From the NCBI GenBank assembly GCA_028280635.1, contig JANQLM010000120.1, forward strand, positions 1 to 52,176: a stretch of DNA of 52,176 nt, written 5' to 3'. A program made the position numbers and the translations under genes. The stretch's first letter is position 1, and every line of letters starts with the position of its first letter. The DNA is from Halieaceae bacterium (GTDB lineage Bacteria; Pseudomonadota; Gammaproteobacteria; Pseudomonadales; Halieaceae). Of this stretch, positions 23,227 to 32,768 are shown in pieces. The notes beneath the pieces are model-generated. The model saw only the letters and a list, made by a program, of their open reading frames with translations. It searched no databases and was not told where the DNA came from.

Positions 23227-24477
23227 ATGCAAGCTCAGGACAACCGCAGCCTCCAGGATATGCCGCTGATGGACCCGGCCACCCTGCAGTGCCCCTACCA
23301 TTACGACAAGACCCTGCGCGCGGAAGCGCCGGTCCACCGGGACCCGCAAACCGGCATTTTTGTGGTCTCCACCTATGACCTGGTACGCGAGGCGCACCGC
23401 AAGCCCGAGGTGTTTTCCAACGAGTTTGGCCTGGCCCTGGGTTCGGCCCGGCAGGTAGACCCCGACGTGCAGTCCGCCATGGATGCCACCTACAACCTGG
23501 GCAAGGGGACGCTGCTCACCATAGACGACCCGGATCACAAGGTTTTCCGTGACGCGGTGCGGGAGTACTTTACCGCGCCCTATCTGGAGCGCTACGAGCC
23601 CTGGATTCGCCAGCGTGCCAACGACCTGGTGGATGAGCTGGTCAGCAAGGGCGAGTGCAACTTTATCGAGGAGTTTGCCCGGCCGTTGCCGCTGTCAGTG
23701 ATCATGCATGTGCTGGGCATGCCCCTGGACATGATTGACCTGGCCTTCAAATGGACCGAGGACAATGTCACCGCCCTGTCCCAGGTCGCGGACAAAGACG
23801 CGCTGATTGCCGCCCAGCAGGGCATAAAAGACGAGTACGACTGGTTCGCTGAGGCCCTGGACGCCCGCCGCGGGAAGCCCGCGGAGGATATGCTGGGCGT
23901 GATTGCCAATGCGAAGTACGGGGACCGGCCCCTCAAGATAGAAGAGCAGCTATCCTACTGCACCCAGTTCATGGTGGCGGGCAACGAAACCACCACCGCC
24001 ACCCTGGCCGAGTGCATGCGCCAGTTGTGCCTGTTCCCCGACCAGGCGGAGAAGGTGCGCGCTGACCGTTCGCTGATCCCCAATATGGTGGACGAGTCGC
24101 TGCGTCTGGCCTCGCCGACCTCCAATATGTGGCGGGTGGTGAAGTCCGACTACACCCTGGGCGGCGTCGATATTCCCGCCGGCAGCATGGTGCTGCTGAA
24201 ATACTTTTCTTCCGACCACGACGACAGCCATTTCCCGGAACCCATGAAGTTCGACGTGACCCGGGAAAATGCCAAGCGCCACGTGGCCTTTGGTTTCGGC
24301 ACCCACGTCTGCATCGGCCAGCACCTGTCCAAGCTGGAGCAGCGGGTCGCCTGGGAAGTGCTGTTTGAGCGCTTCAGCGAGTTCGAGCTGGCCTGCGAAC
24401 CGGATGCGCTGCAGTACATGCCCAACATCCTGCTGCGCGGCCTGCTGGAGATCCCGATTCGGTACAAGGTCGCCTGA
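23227..24477 (+). CDS. Cytochrome P450
   Basis: 416 residues, soluble bacterial class I type. I-helix AGNETT at 251-256, ExxR at Glu290-Arg293, and the haem loop FGFGTHVCIG with the thiolate Cys362 are all intact. P450s insert one oxygen atom into C-H or C=C bonds, needing ferredoxin and reductase; neither is encoded nearby. The promoter region shares a 27-bp element with the Rieske operon at 9440-16585, so the enzyme probably hydroxylates the same unknown substrate or a product of that pathway. Monocistronic with a terminator at 24568. Confidence 0.96.
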   Translation: MQAQDNRSLQDMPLMDPATLQCPYHYDKTLRAEAPVHRDPQTGIFVVSTYDLVREAHRKPEVFSNEFGLALGSARQVDPDVQSAMDATYNLGKGTLLTIDDPDHKVFRDAVREYFTAPYLERYEPWIRQRANDLVDELVSKGECNFIEEFARPLPLSVIMHVLGMPLDMIDLAFKWTEDNVTALSQVADKDALIAAQQGIKDEYDWFAEALDARRGKPAEDMLGVIANAKYGDRPLKIEEQLSYCTQFMVAGNETTTATLAECMRQLCLFPDQAEKVRADRSLIPNMVDESLRLASPTSNMWRVVKSDYTLGGVDIPAGSMVLLKYFSSDHDDSHFPEPMKFDVTRENAKRHVAFGFGTHVCIGQHLSKLEQRVAWEVLFERFSEFELACEPDALQYMPNILLRGLLEIPIRYKVA

Positions 24478-24567
24478 AAGGCTGCCTGAGTAAGGTCGCC
24501 TGACAGGTCGCCCTCGCGGCCTTCCCGGGGTACGGGCCCCGCAAAACATTGAGTGAAGTCAATGGTC

Positions 24568-24593
24568 CCGGAACCTGTTGAGACAGGTTCCGG
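24568..24593 (+). terminator. Terminator of the P450 gene
   Basis: CCGGAACCTGT and ACAGGTTCCGG form a perfect 11-bp stem around TGAG, followed by TGTTTCTTCT. It lies 90 bp beyond the P450 stop and before the aldolase start. Confidence 0.85.
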
Positions 24594-24655
24594 TGTTTCT
24601 TCTACCTTAGAGCCTGGATACGCGTTGTACGCCAGGGGCGTGGGAGAGAGACACT

Positions 24656-25720
24656 ATGGGATCGACTATCGGAACCGATATTGCCACCAGCCTCGGCGAC
24701 GAGGCGGAATACCTGCTCGATTATCGCTGCGAGGGAATACCCGGCGACACCCTGCACCTGCCGGGGCCGGACATTATCGAGCGGGTGGTCAGCCATAAGC
24801 ACCGCAACCCGTCGGTCCTGCGCAGCCTTGGGTCCATGCTCAATACCGGTCGCCTGGGCGGCAGCGGCTACCTCTCCATCCTCCCGGTGGACCAGGGCAT
24901 CGAGCACACGGCGGGGGCCTCGTTTGCGCCCAACCCGCGCTACTTCGATCCCGCCAATATCGTCGAGCTGGCCATCGAAGGCGGCTGCAACGCGGTGGCT
25001 TCCACCGTGGGTGTGCTCAGCTCCGTGTCGCGGCAGTACGCCCACCGCATTCCCTTCATCGTCAAACTCAACCACAACGAGTTGCTGACCTACCCCACGA
25101 TGTACGACCAGACCCTGTTTGCCAGCGTGAAGCAGAGCTTCGACCTGGGCGCAGTGGCAGTGGGCGCCACTATTTACTACGGCTCCCCGGAGAGTCGCCG
25201 GCAAATCACCGAGATTGCCGAAGCTTTCGAGTACGCCCACGAACTGGGCATGGTCACTGTGCTGTGGGCCTACCTGCGCAACAGCGACTTCAAGAAAGAC
25301 GGGGTCGATTACCACACCGCAGCGGATACCACCGGCCAGGCCAATCACCTGGCGGCCACTATTGAAGCCGATATCGTCAAGCAGAAGCAGGCCGAGGGTA
25401 ACGGCGGTTTCCCGGCGATTGGTTTCGGCAAGTCTCACCCGGCGATGTACGACTCGCTGACCAGCGACCACCCCATCGACCTGGTGCGCTGGCAGGTGGC
25501 CAACTGCTATATGGGCCGGGCCGGGCTGATCAACTCCGGTGGCCCCAGCGGCGAGGACGATATGCACCAGGCCATCCGCACCGCGGTGATCAACAAGCGC
25601 GCCGGTGGCATGGGCCTGATTTCCGGTCGCAAGGCCTTCCAGAAGCCCACCGCCGAAGGTGTGGCGCTGCTCAATGCCATCCAGGATGTTTACCTGGACG
25701 AAAGCATAACCATCGCCTGA
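24656..25720 (+). CDS. fbaB: Class I fructose-bisphosphate aldolase
   Basis: 354 residues, DhnA/FbaB type. Strong marks are [39 protein letters not shown]-like and [19 protein letters not shown], then a C-terminus ending YLDESITIA, all as I remember for E. coli FbaB. It splits fructose 1,6-bisphosphate into two triose phosphates, or runs in reverse in gluconeogenesis, through a Schiff-base lysine. FbaB enzymes are commonly associated with growth on gluconeogenic carbon such as acetate, which fits the acetate genes just downstream. GGGAGAGAG lies ahead of the start. Confidence 0.95.
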   Translation: MGSTIGTDIATSLGDEAEYLLDYRCEGIPGDTLHLPGPDIIERVVSHKHRNPSVLRSLGSMLNTGRLGGSGYLSILPVDQGIEHTAGASFAPNPRYFDPANIVELAIEGGCNAVASTVGVLSSVSRQYAHRIPFIVKLNHNELLTYPTMYDQTLFASVKQSFDLGAVAVGATIYYGSPESRRQITEIAEAFEYAHELGMVTVLWAYLRNSDFKKDGVDYHTAADTTGQANHLAATIEADIVKQKQAEGNGGFPAIGFGKSHPAMYDSLTSDHPIDLVRWQVANCYMGRAGLINSGGPSGEDDMHQAIRTAVINKRAGGMGLISGRKAFQKPTAEGVALLNAIQDVYLDESITIA

Positions 25721-25732
25721 CGCACGACAGCA

Positions 25733-25750
25733 GCGGGGTTCCGGCCCCGC
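25733..25750 (+). terminator. Possible weak terminator after fbaB
   Basis: GCGGGG and CCCCGC form a 6-bp stem around TTCCGG, 12 bp after the fbaB stop. The following sequence (CGCACTCTGTT) is not a real T-run, so this may be only partial. Confidence 0.35.
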
Positions 25751-25796
25751 CGCACTCTGTTATGGTTGCGGTATGCCCCATAACTAGAACACAGGC

Positions 25797-28700
25797 ATGC
25801 TGTCACCGTCGAACCTGCTGAGCCTGGCGCTCCTGTATATCTGCCTGCTGTTTGCAGTCGCCTGGTTCACCGATCACAACTCTGACGCCGGCACCGCCCG
25901 CCGCGGCGCCCTCTGGCGCGGCTGGATTTACGCGCTCTCCATCACCGTCTATTGCAGCTCCTGGACCTTTTATGGGGCGGTAGGCAGTGCCACGGCCCTG
26001 CCCTGGAGCCACGCGCCCATCTACCTGGGCCCGATCATTGCCTTCACCCTGTGCTGGCCGGTGATTCGCCGCCTGCTGGCGGTGGGGGAACAGCACCGGG
26101 TGACCTCCATTGCCGACTATATCGGCGCCCGCTACGGCAAGCGCCAGGCGCTGGCCTTTATCGTCACCCTGGTCGCGGCCGCGGCGGTGCTGCCGTACAT
26201 CGCCCTGCAGTTCAAGGCACTGGCCCAGGCCTGGACCACCATCGGTGGCGGTGAAGTGGACGCGGTGGGGGGTGATACCGCGCTGCTGACGGCTATCATC
26301 CTGGCGGTGTTCACCATCCTGTTCGGCACCCGGCGGCTGGATGGGCGCGAGCGCCATCAGGGGGTGATGACGGCAGTGGCGGTGGAGTCACTGGTCAAGC
26401 TGCTGGCATTCTGCGCAGTGGCCGCCCTGGCCCTGCTCTACCTCTATGAGTTGCCCGAGGCGGAGCATTCCCTGACCGCACCTGGCTGGCGGCTGCCACT
26501 GTCGGCTGACTTTGCCGCCCAGACGCTGATTTCCGCGCTCGCCATTCTCTGCCTGCCGCGCCAGTTTCATGTCATGGTGGTGGAATCCCAGGGCGAGCGG
26601 AGCGTCAGTACGGCGCGCTGGTTGGTACCCCTCTACCTGCTGCTGTTCATGGTGTTGGTGGTGCCGATCAGCCAGGCCGGCGCCCACGTGTTCGCGGTGG
26701 CGGAGCAACACAAACCGGACACCTATGTTCAATTGCTGCCGGTGGCGCTGGAGTCGGACTGGATAGCGGTGGCCGCGTTTATCGGCGGCATCTCCGCCGC
26801 CACCGGCATGGTCATTGTCGCCACCGTGGCGCTGGCGATCATGATCACCAATGAGGTGGTGGCACCACTGGTGATGCGCAGTAACGCACTGTCGCCTTCG
26901 GCGGTGCTGAAGCTTGGTGACAGCCTGCGCCGGGTTCGGCAGGTCACGATTGCCGGCATCATGCTGGCGGCCTGGCTGGTGGCGCGCTGGATCATGGAGA
27001 TCCCCTGGCTCACCCAGATTGGCTTTATCTGCTTCCTCGCCGCCGCCCAGCTCGCCCCGGCGTTGCTGGCGGGGCTGTACTGGCGCCGGGCCCACGGCCG
27101 CGCCGTGCTGATTGGGCTGAGCCTGGGGCTGGCTACCTGGTTCTACTGTGGCGTGCTGCCGGTGGTGCTGCCGGAAGGGCACGGTCTGCTCACGCGGGGC
27201 CCCTTTGGCATCGGCTGGCTGCGGCCGCTGCAGCTACTGGGCACCAGCGGCGAGGCGCGCCTGGCCTATGCCACGCTCTGGTCCCTGGGCCTGAATGCCC
27301 TGTCACTCACAGCGTTCTCCCTGTGGCTATCTCCCAGCGCGGCCGACCTGCGCCAGGCGCGACTGTTCATGGATGAAGCCGCGCCAGGCGCGGATGCGGA
27401 AGACTTTTCCCTCAGCCTGATCCGCGTCAGCCAGCTACAGGCGCTGCTGCCGCCATTTGTGGAAGAGGGCGAGCTGCGACGCATGTGGCGGGAGTTTGAA
27501 GACCGCTACCAGCAGCGCCTGCTGCCGTCCGACCGCGCACCACAGTTCGTAGTGGCGCGGGTGGAATCGGTACTGGCGGCCATGATTGGCGCCACCTCCG
27601 CTCACCAGGCCATGGAGCAACTGGAAAGCGCGCAGCAGCTCGCCTACTCCGATCTCGCCGGCATGGTGAGCGATGCCAGCCGCCTGAACACCTTTAACCG
27701 GGAGCTGCTGCAAACCACGGTGGAAAGCCTGCTACAGGGTGTGTCCGTGGTGGATCGCGACCTGCGCCTGGTGGCCTGGAACAAACGCTACGAGGAATTG
27801 TTCGACTACCCGCCGCGTTTCCTCTACGTGGGGTGCCCCATCGAACGGGTCTACCGCTTTAATGCTGAGCGCGGCATTCTCGGGTCCCGCGGACGGCCCG
27901 AGAGCGAGGAAATTGCCAAACGCCTCGACTGGCTGCGCGAGGGTAATCCGCACCGACTCGAGCGCACCCTGCCCAACGGCAAGGTGATCGATATCCGCGG
28001 CACCCCCATGCCCCACGGTGGCTTTGTGACCACCTACATCGACATTACCGACTACCGGGAAGTGGTCGCCCAGCTCGAAGAAGCCAAGCAGGAGCTGGAG
28101 CAGAAGGTGGCCAGCGACAGCCAGAGCCTCAGCGAAAGCAACGCGGCGCTGCGCCGGGAGAACCGCCTGCGCGCCAGCGTGGAGGCCCAGTTGCGCGACG
28201 CCAACCAGTCCAAGAGCCGCTTCATGTCAGCCACCAGCCACGACCTGCTGCAGCCCATCAATGCGGCGCGCCTGTTCACCTCGGTTTTGCAGCGCCGCCT
28301 GGATGCGTCGGAGGACACCGATGTCGCGCGCACCGTGGCGCAGATTGATGGTTCACTGCAGCGCGCTGAGCAGTTGATTTCCGAGCTGCGGGAAATTGCC
28401 CGCCTCGATTCCGGCCGCGAAATCGCCGAGGCATCTGATTTCCATGCCGGCAAGCTGTTGGAGGAACTGGGCGCCGAGTTCGACGCCGTGGCCGAGTCCC
28501 GGAACATCGAGCTGCGGGTCCAGCCGAGTGACCTGTGGCTCTATACCGACCGTGGCCTGCTCTACCGCATCCTGCAGAACCTGCTGGGTAACGCCCTCAA
28601 CTACACCGAGTCCGGCAAGGTGTTGATTGGCCTTCGTCGCCGCGGCCGCAGTGCGGAGCTGCAGGTGCTGGACACCGGGCCAGGCATCGCCGAGGCCGAC

Positions 28701-29306
28701 CAGGCCCGCATCTTCGAGGAGTTCGAGCGCCTGCCGCGCCAGGCGGGTGACGTGGAGGAGGGCCTGGGACTGGGGCTGGCCATTGTGCGCCGCTATGCCC
28801 AGCTACTGGAGCTGGACCTGGGGCTGGCCTCCGTGGAAGGCCGCGGCACCTGTTTCTCGGTAACCGTACCCCTCGGCAAGCCGGTAGATGCCGAATCCGA
28901 AGGCACCGACGAAGCCACCCGCGGTCTGGCCGGCCTGTCGCTGCTGTGCCTGGACAATGATGCGCGCATTCGGGAGGGCATGAGCGAACTGCTGGAGAGC
29001 CTGGGCGCCCGGGTGGTCACCGTCAACAGCGGCTGGGCCCTGCGCAAGCAACTACAGGCCGGCGACCGGCCCGCGGTCATCCTGGCGGACTACCACCTGG
29101 ATGAAGGCGAGAACGGCGTCGACGCGGTTCAGGCCGCCCAGCGCGACTACGGCAACGAATCGCCCTGCATCGTCATCAGCGCAGACAACAGCATCGAAGT
29201 CCGGGACCGCGTCACCGCAGCGGGCTTCCGCTTCCTCCCCAAACCCGTTCAGGCCGCCCGCTTGCAGGCGCTCATCATTGCCCTGGTAGAAAAGTCTGCC
29301 GCGTGA
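25797..29306 (+). CDS. crbS: CrbS-like sodium/solute-symporter-type hybrid sensor histidine kinase
   Basis: 1169 residues. Order: a 12-13-helix sodium:solute-symporter-like domain (about 1-520), a linker, a PAS domain (about 640-750, GVSVVDRDLRLVAWNKRYEELFDYP), a coiled coil (750-800), HisKA with His815 (ATSHDLLQPIN), an ATPase domain (NLLGNALNY; DTGPGIAEAD; GLGLGLAIV), and a receiver with phospho-acceptor Asp1098 (ILADYHLD) and Lys in LPKPV. CrbS/MxtR kinases sense an acetate-linked cue and act through CrbR/ErdR to switch on acs. The gene is convergent with the regulator gene and lies 520 bp from it, separated by repeats. Confidence 0.93.
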   Translation: MLSPSNLLSLALLYICLLFAVAWFTDHNSDAGTARRGALWRGWIYALSITVYCSSWTFYGAVGSATALPWSHAPIYLGPIIAFTLCWPVIRRLLAVGEQHRVTSIADYIGARYGKRQALAFIVTLVAAAAVLPYIALQFKALAQAWTTIGGGEVDAVGGDTALLTAIILAVFTILFGTRRLDGRERHQGVMTAVAVESLVKLLAFCAVAALALLYLYELPEAEHSLTAPGWRLPLSADFAAQTLISALAILCLPRQFHVMVVESQGERSVSTARWLVPLYLLLFMVLVVPISQAGAHVFAVAEQHKPDTYVQLLPVALESDWIAVAAFIGGISAATGMVIVATVALAIMITNEVVAPLVMRSNALSPSAVLKLGDSLRRVRQVTIAGIMLAAWLVARWIMEIPWLTQIGFICFLAAAQLAPALLAGLYWRRAHGRAVLIGLSLGLATWFYCGVLPVVLPEGHGLLTRGPFGIGWLRPLQLLGTSGEARLAYATLWSLGLNALSLTAFSLWLSPSAADLRQARLFMDEAAPGADAEDFSLSLIRVSQLQALLPPFVEEGELRRMWREFEDRYQQRLLPSDRAPQFVVARVESVLAAMIGATSAHQAMEQLESAQQLAYSDLAGMVSDASRLNTFNRELLQTTVESLLQGVSVVDRDLRLVAWNKRYEELFDYPPRFLYVGCPIERVYRFNAERGILGSRGRPESEEIAKRLDWLREGNPHRLERTLPNGKVIDIRGTPMPHGGFVTTYIDITDYREVVAQLEEAKQELEQKVASDSQSLSESNAALRRENRLRASVEAQLRDANQSKSRFMSATSHDLLQPINAARLFTSVLQRRLDASEDTDVARTVAQIDGSLQRAEQLISELREIARLDSGREIAEASDFHAGKLLEELGAEFDAVAESRNIELRVQPSDLWLYTDRGLLYRILQNLLGNALNYTESGKVLIGLRRRGRSAELQVLDTGPGIAEADQARIFEEFERLPRQAGDVEEGLGLGLAIVRRYAQLLELDLGLASVEGRGTCFSVTVPLGKPVDAESEGTDEATRGLAGLSLLCLDNDARIREGMSELLESLGARVVTVNSGWALRKQLQAGDRPAVILADYHLDEGENGVDAVQAAQRDYGNESPCIVISADNSIEVRDRVTAAGFRFLPKPVQAARLQALIIALVEKSAA

Positions 29307-29341
29307 TTCTCTCTTGTCTGGCGCGAAGTTCTCCGTAGATC

Positions 29342-29460
29342 GGGTGCGAACTGGGGGTGGGCCTTCCCGGACGCGCTAAAAGCATGACGTCCATGTCTCG
29401 CTCGGGAACGGCCGTCCTGGCCGTTCACGGTCCGGGAAGGCATACCCCCAGCTCACACCC
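29342..29460 (-). repeat. Dispersed cruciform repeat, copy B (inverted)
   Basis: Arms 29342-29372 and 29430-29460 are near-perfect 31-bp reverse complements. Reversed, the interior has an inner hairpin built on GAACGGCC and GGCCGTTC and the same core (GAGCGAGACATGGACGTC, then ATGCTTTTAGCGC) as copies A and C. The arm sequence is different from A and C but remains self-complementary. It starts 35 bp after the kinase stop, so it could end kinase transcription as well. Confidence 0.85.
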
Positions 29461-29551
29461 TCGCACTGCGCGAGATTCCTGACTATCAGCGTCGAAACCC
29501 TGAACTTCTAGCAACTCAGGTAGAGCGCGCGTGGCGTCCCGTAGATGATTT

Positions 29552-29594
29552 ATGGCCGGTTGCAGTCCGGGAAGGTGTATGTCCAGATCACGCC
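29552..29594 (-). repeat. Decayed fragment of the cruciform repeat
   Basis: GCAGTCCGGGAAGGTGTATG followed by TCCAGATCACGCC resembles the outer arm of copy B (GTCCGGGAAGGCATA then CCAGCTCACACC), but no partner arm or core follows. It is best read as a remnant. The surrounding 29461-29659 holds no gene that I can see; part of it (near 29510-29524) resembles the left flank of copy A. Confidence 0.55.
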
Positions 29595-29659
29595 TACGAA
29601 AAGTACACGTTCATACTTGGAGGCTACGAAGATAAGAATCTCGGTCAAGTGATGGCGGA

Positions 29660-29778
29660 GCGTGAGTAGTGCCGGGGGTTTTTCCGGGACCGTGTGCGGC
29701 CAGGACGGCCGCACCCGAGCGAGACATGGACGTCATGCTTTTAGCGCGTCCCGGAAAAACCCCCGGTGCTGCTCACGC
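29660..29778 (+). repeat. Dispersed cruciform repeat, copy C
   Basis: Arms 29660-29690 and 29748-29778 are near-perfect 31-bp reverse complements. An inner hairpin at 29694-29714 has arms GTGCGGCC and GGCCGCAC around AGGAC, followed by the conserved core through GTCATGCTTTTAGCGC. It is about 200 bp from copy B and in the opposite orientation, so the pair fills the gap between the kinase and regulator genes. Confidence 0.88.
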
Positions 29779-29832
29779 GGCTTCAGAGGCAGTGAAGGTA
29801 GATTCCCGCGAATGCAGGAAGATCCAGGTCAC

Positions 29833-30495
29833 TCAGCTAACGGCGCGATCATCAGCGCCGGGCTCGACGGCGAGGGAGGCGAGCGCCAGCACCGCCTGGG
29901 TGCGGGAGTTGACGCCGAGTTTGCGGAAGATCTCCGTCATGTGGGCCTTGATGGTGGCTTCCTTGACGTCCAGCTCGTAGGCGATCTGTTTGTTGAGCAG
30001 GCCTTCGGCCAGCATTGAGGCCACCCGGAATTGGGAGGGGGTCAGGCTGCCCAGGGCCTCCGCCACGTCCAGCGCTTTCAGTTCCGCACCGCGAGCGGCC
30101 ACTTCCAGTCCCGGGTGAATGCCGCGTTCTCCCTCCAGCACCCTGGCCACGCCCTGCTCCAGTACCTCGGTGTCGGCGGACTTGGAGATAAAGCCGGCGG
30201 CGCCGTGGTCCAGGGCCCGGCGCACGGTGTCAGGCTGGGTGTTGGCGGATACCACCACCACCGGGGTTTCCGGCCGCTGGCCGGTGAGCCAGGACAGGGC
30301 CGAGAAGCCGTGGGCTCCCGGCATGTTCAGGTCCAGCAACACGATGACCACGTCGCGCTGCTGCTCGACCACGGTTTGCAGGCTGGCGACGTCGGCGGCG
30401 GTAACAATATCCAACGCCGGGAATCGCATCTGGAACACCTGTTCCAGCGCATTGCGAAACAGGGGGTGATCATCGGCAATGATGAGTGCTGGCAT
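29833..30495 (-). CDS. crbR: CrbR-like LuxR-family response regulator
   Basis: 220 residues. Receiver domain (1-120) with acidic pair AlaAspAsp near residue 8, phospho-acceptor Asp55 in LLDLNMPG, and Lys in ISKSA; LuxR-type helix-turn-helix about 150-205 (LTPSQFRVASMLAEGLLNKQIAYELDV, then KAHMTEIFRKLGV). Given the CrbS-like kinase on one side and acs on the other, this is the probable CrbR/ErdR regulator that activates acs and linked transport genes. It follows acs on the same strand but beyond a terminator, so it likely has its own promoter. Candidate targets carry TTAGAC-N4-GTCTAA. Confidence 0.92.
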   Translation of the reverse strand: MPALIIADDHPLFRNALEQVFQMRFPALDIVTAADVASLQTVVEQQRDVVIVLLDLNMPGAHGFSALSWLTGQRPETPVVVVSANTQPDTVRRALDHGAAGFISKSADTEVLEQGVARVLEGERGIHPGLEVAARGAELKALDVAEALGSLTPSQFRVASMLAEGLLNKQIAYELDVKEATIKAHMTEIFRKLGVNSRTQAVLALASLAVEPGADDRAVS

Positions 30496-30583
30496 CCCTC
30501 GACCGTCTGCTTTGTTGTTTTTATGGCGTTGTCGCTTGCGCGGGGCGGTTTGTTGCCACCGCGCTTTGGAGAAAGTGTAGCGG

Positions 30584-30617
30584 AAAAAGCGGGCCGGGTA
30601 CGCGAGGCACCCGGCCC
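30584..30617 (-). terminator. Terminator of acs
   Basis: GGGCCGGGT (30591-30599) and ACCCGGCCC (30609-30617) form a perfect 9-bp stem around a 9-nt loop. On the minus strand it is followed by GCTTTTTCC. It is 9 bp beyond the acs stop and isolates acs from the regulator gene. Confidence 0.87.
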
Positions 30618-30625
30618 CAGGGGGA

Positions 30626-32590
30626 TTACTGGTGTGCGGTCGGAGGCTGGACCCGGTCGGAGATCAGGGTTTGCACCACCGAAGGGTCGGCGAGGGTGGA
30701 GATATCCCCAAGCTGCTCGCACTCGTTGTGGGCGATCTTGCGCAGGATGCGGCGCATGATCTTGCCGGAGCGGGTCTTGGGCAGCCCCGGCGCCCACTGG
30801 ATCACGTCCGGATGGGCGATCGGGCCGATTTCCTTGCGCAGCCAGCTCTTCAGGTCGGCCTTGTGGTCGTCGCTGGGCTGCTGGTCGGCACTCAGGGTCA
30901 CGAACATGTACAGGCCCTGGCCCTTGATGTCGTGGGGGTAGCCCACCACCGCGGCTTCGGCCACGGCGGGGTGGGCAACCAGCGCGCTCTCCAACTCGGC
31001 GGTGCCCATGCGGTGGCCGGACACGTTGATCACGTCGTCCACGCGTCCGGTAATCCAGTAGTAGCCGTCCTCGTCGCGGCGGCACTCGTCGCCGGTAAAG
31101 AACTTGCCCGGGTAGGTGGTGAAGTAGGTGTCGATAAAGCGCTGATGATCCCGGTACACCGTGCGGGCCTGGGAGGGCCAGCTATCGAGAATGACCAGGT
31201 TGCCGGTGATCGCGCCTTGCTGCTGTTGGCCTTCCGCATCCAGCAGCGCCGGCTGTATGCCAAAGAACGGTCGGGTGGCGGAGCCGGGCTTGAGGTCCAT
31301 TGCACCGGGCAGGGGCGCAATCATGGCGCTGCCGGTTTCGGTCTGCCACCAGGTGTCGACGATGGGCAGGCGGCTGTTGCCGAAAGTCTCGTAGTACCAA
31401 CGCCAGGCTCCCGGGTTGATGGGCTCGCCGACACTGCCCAGCAGTCTGAGGCTCGAGAGGTCCACGCCTTTTACGCACTCTTCGCCAAAGGCCATCAGGC
31501 TGCGGATCGCGGTGGGTGCGGTGTAGAAGATGTCGACCTGGTGCTTTTCGATGATTTCCGGCCAGCGCTTCACATCCGGGTAGTTGGGCACGCCTTCGTG
31601 CATCACGGCGGTGGCGGCGTTGGCCAGCGGCCCGTAGACCAGGTAGGTGTGGCCGGTAATCCAGCCGACGTCGGCGGTGCACCAGAACACGTCGCCGGGC
31701 TGGTAGTCGAACACATGCTTGAAGGACAGGGCGGTTTGCACCAGGTAGCCGCCAGTGCAGTGCACCACACCTTTGGGCTTGCCGGTGGAGCCGGAGGTGT
31801 AAAGGATGAACAGCGGGTCCTCGGCATTCATGGGCTCGGGCTCGCACTCGGCGGGCTGCGGCGCCACCAGCTCCTCGTACCATACGTCGCGACCGTCCAG
31901 CCAGGTGACCGGCTCGCCCATACGCTTCACGGTAACGATATGGCGAATGCTGGCGGTGTGGGCATGCTGGGCCGCGAGGTCGGCGCTGTCTTTGAGGTGG
32001 ATGGACTTGCCGCCGCGCACCGCCTGGTCGGAGGTGATGATGATCTCGCTGTGGCAGTCATCGATGCGGCCGGCCAGGGCTTCGGCGCTGAAGCCGCCGA
32101 ACACCACCGAGTGGATGGCGCCAATGCGGGCGCAGGCCAGCATCGCATAGGCGGCTTCTGGCACCAGCGGCATATAGATGGTGACCACGTCACCCTTGCC
32201 CACGCCCAGCGACTTGAGTCCATTGGCCAGCTTGCAGACTTCCCGGTGTAATTCCCGGTAGCTGATATGGCGCGTTGCCTCCTCGGGGTTATCGGGCTCC
32301 CAGATAAAAGCGGTACGGTCGCCGTGTTCAGCCAGGTGGCGGTCGATGCAATTGCTGGAGGCATTCAGCACGCCTTCCTCGAACCAGCGGATACGCAGGT
32401 CGTCCTTGTCGAAGGAGACGTTCTTAACCGTCTCAAACGGCTGCATCCAGTCAATCGCCTGGGCCTGCTCTGCCCAGAAAGCTTCCGGGTCTTCTATGGA
32501 GCGCCGGTACATGGCCTCGTAGCCAGCGTTGTCCAGCGTGCCGGCGCGGGGGAAGTCGGTGGGGATGGAATAGGTTGATGGCGCGCTCAT
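30626..32590 (-). CDS. acs: Acetyl-CoA synthetase (AMP-forming)
   Basis: 654 residues, the normal length. The AMP-binding P-loop [21 protein letters not shown] and the C-terminal [11 protein letters not shown] with Lys610 are present. It makes acetyl-CoA from acetate, ATP and CoA. Lys610 is the residue that Pat-type enzymes acetylate to switch Acs off. The start ATG 32590 follows GAGGAGGG. Two candidate CrbR palindromes lie 69-113 bp upstream, between acs and the divergent porin, in keeping with control by the neighbouring kinase and regulator. Confidence 0.98.
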   Translation of the reverse strand: MSAPSTYSIPTDFPRAGTLDNAGYEAMYRRSIEDPEAFWAEQAQAIDWMQPFETVKNVSFDKDDLRIRWFEEGVLNASSNCIDRHLAEHGDRTAFIWEPDNPEEATRHISYRELHREVCKLANGLKSLGVGKGDVVTIYMPLVPEAAYAMLACARIGAIHSVVFGGFSAEALAGRIDDCHSEIIITSDQAVRGGKSIHLKDSADLAAQHAHTASIRHIVTVKRMGEPVTWLDGRDVWYEELVAPQPAECEPEPMNAEDPLFILYTSGSTGKPKGVVHCTGGYLVQTALSFKHVFDYQPGDVFWCTADVGWITGHTYLVYGPLANAATAVMHEGVPNYPDVKRWPEIIEKHQVDIFYTAPTAIRSLMAFGEECVKGVDLSSLRLLGSVGEPINPGAWRWYYETFGNSRLPIVDTWWQTETGSAMIAPLPGAMDLKPGSATRPFFGIQPALLDAEGQQQQGAITGNLVILDSWPSQARTVYRDHQRFIDTYFTTYPGKFFTGDECRRDEDGYYWITGRVDDVINVSGHRMGTAELESALVAHPAVAEAAVVGYPHDIKGQGLYMFVTLSADQQPSDDHKADLKSWLRKEIGPIAHPDVIQWAPGLPKTRSGKIMRRILRKIAHNECEQLGDISTLADPSVVQTLISDRVQPPTAHQ

Positions 32591-32658
32591 GGCTGGCCCT
32601 CCTCGGTTAGCACCTTGTCTTGAAGCCTCAGTGTCGATGAGAGCCTGGTCGGCTGATA

Positions 32659-32674
32659 TTAGACTTTGGTCGAA
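32659..32674. promoter_or_regulatory. Candidate CrbR site 1 (acs/porin intergenic)
   Basis: TTAGACTTTGGTCGAA fits TTAGAC-N4-GTCTAA with one mismatch. It is centred 29 bp from site 2 and about 76 bp from the acs start codon, the nearer of the two to acs. Confidence 0.6.
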
Positions 32675-32687
32675 AACGCCCCCGGCC

Positions 32688-32703
32688 TTTGACTAAAGTC
32701 TAA
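32688..32703. promoter_or_regulatory. Candidate CrbR site 2 (acs/porin intergenic)
   Basis: TTTGACTAAAGTCTAA fits TTAGAC-N4-GTCTAA with one mismatch. A possible -10 hexamer TAATAC starts 23 bp after its end on the porin strand, which would place the site next to the -35 region, where a LuxR-type activator commonly binds. Confidence 0.6.
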
Positions 32704-32768
32704 TGGGGCGGAGTGATCCGGCGGCTAATACTGTGCTTGCTCGCATAACCCATCGAGGAGCGCAGACA

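Noticed and set aside
29342-29778. Head-to-head repeats as a composite transposon or attachment sites
   Set aside because: There is no gene between them and no transposase or integrase; the elements are better described as small structured repeats.
29662-30018. Short plus-strand frames across repeat copy C
   Set aside because: Same situation as copy A: they read through the repeat core and then antisense to the response regulator.
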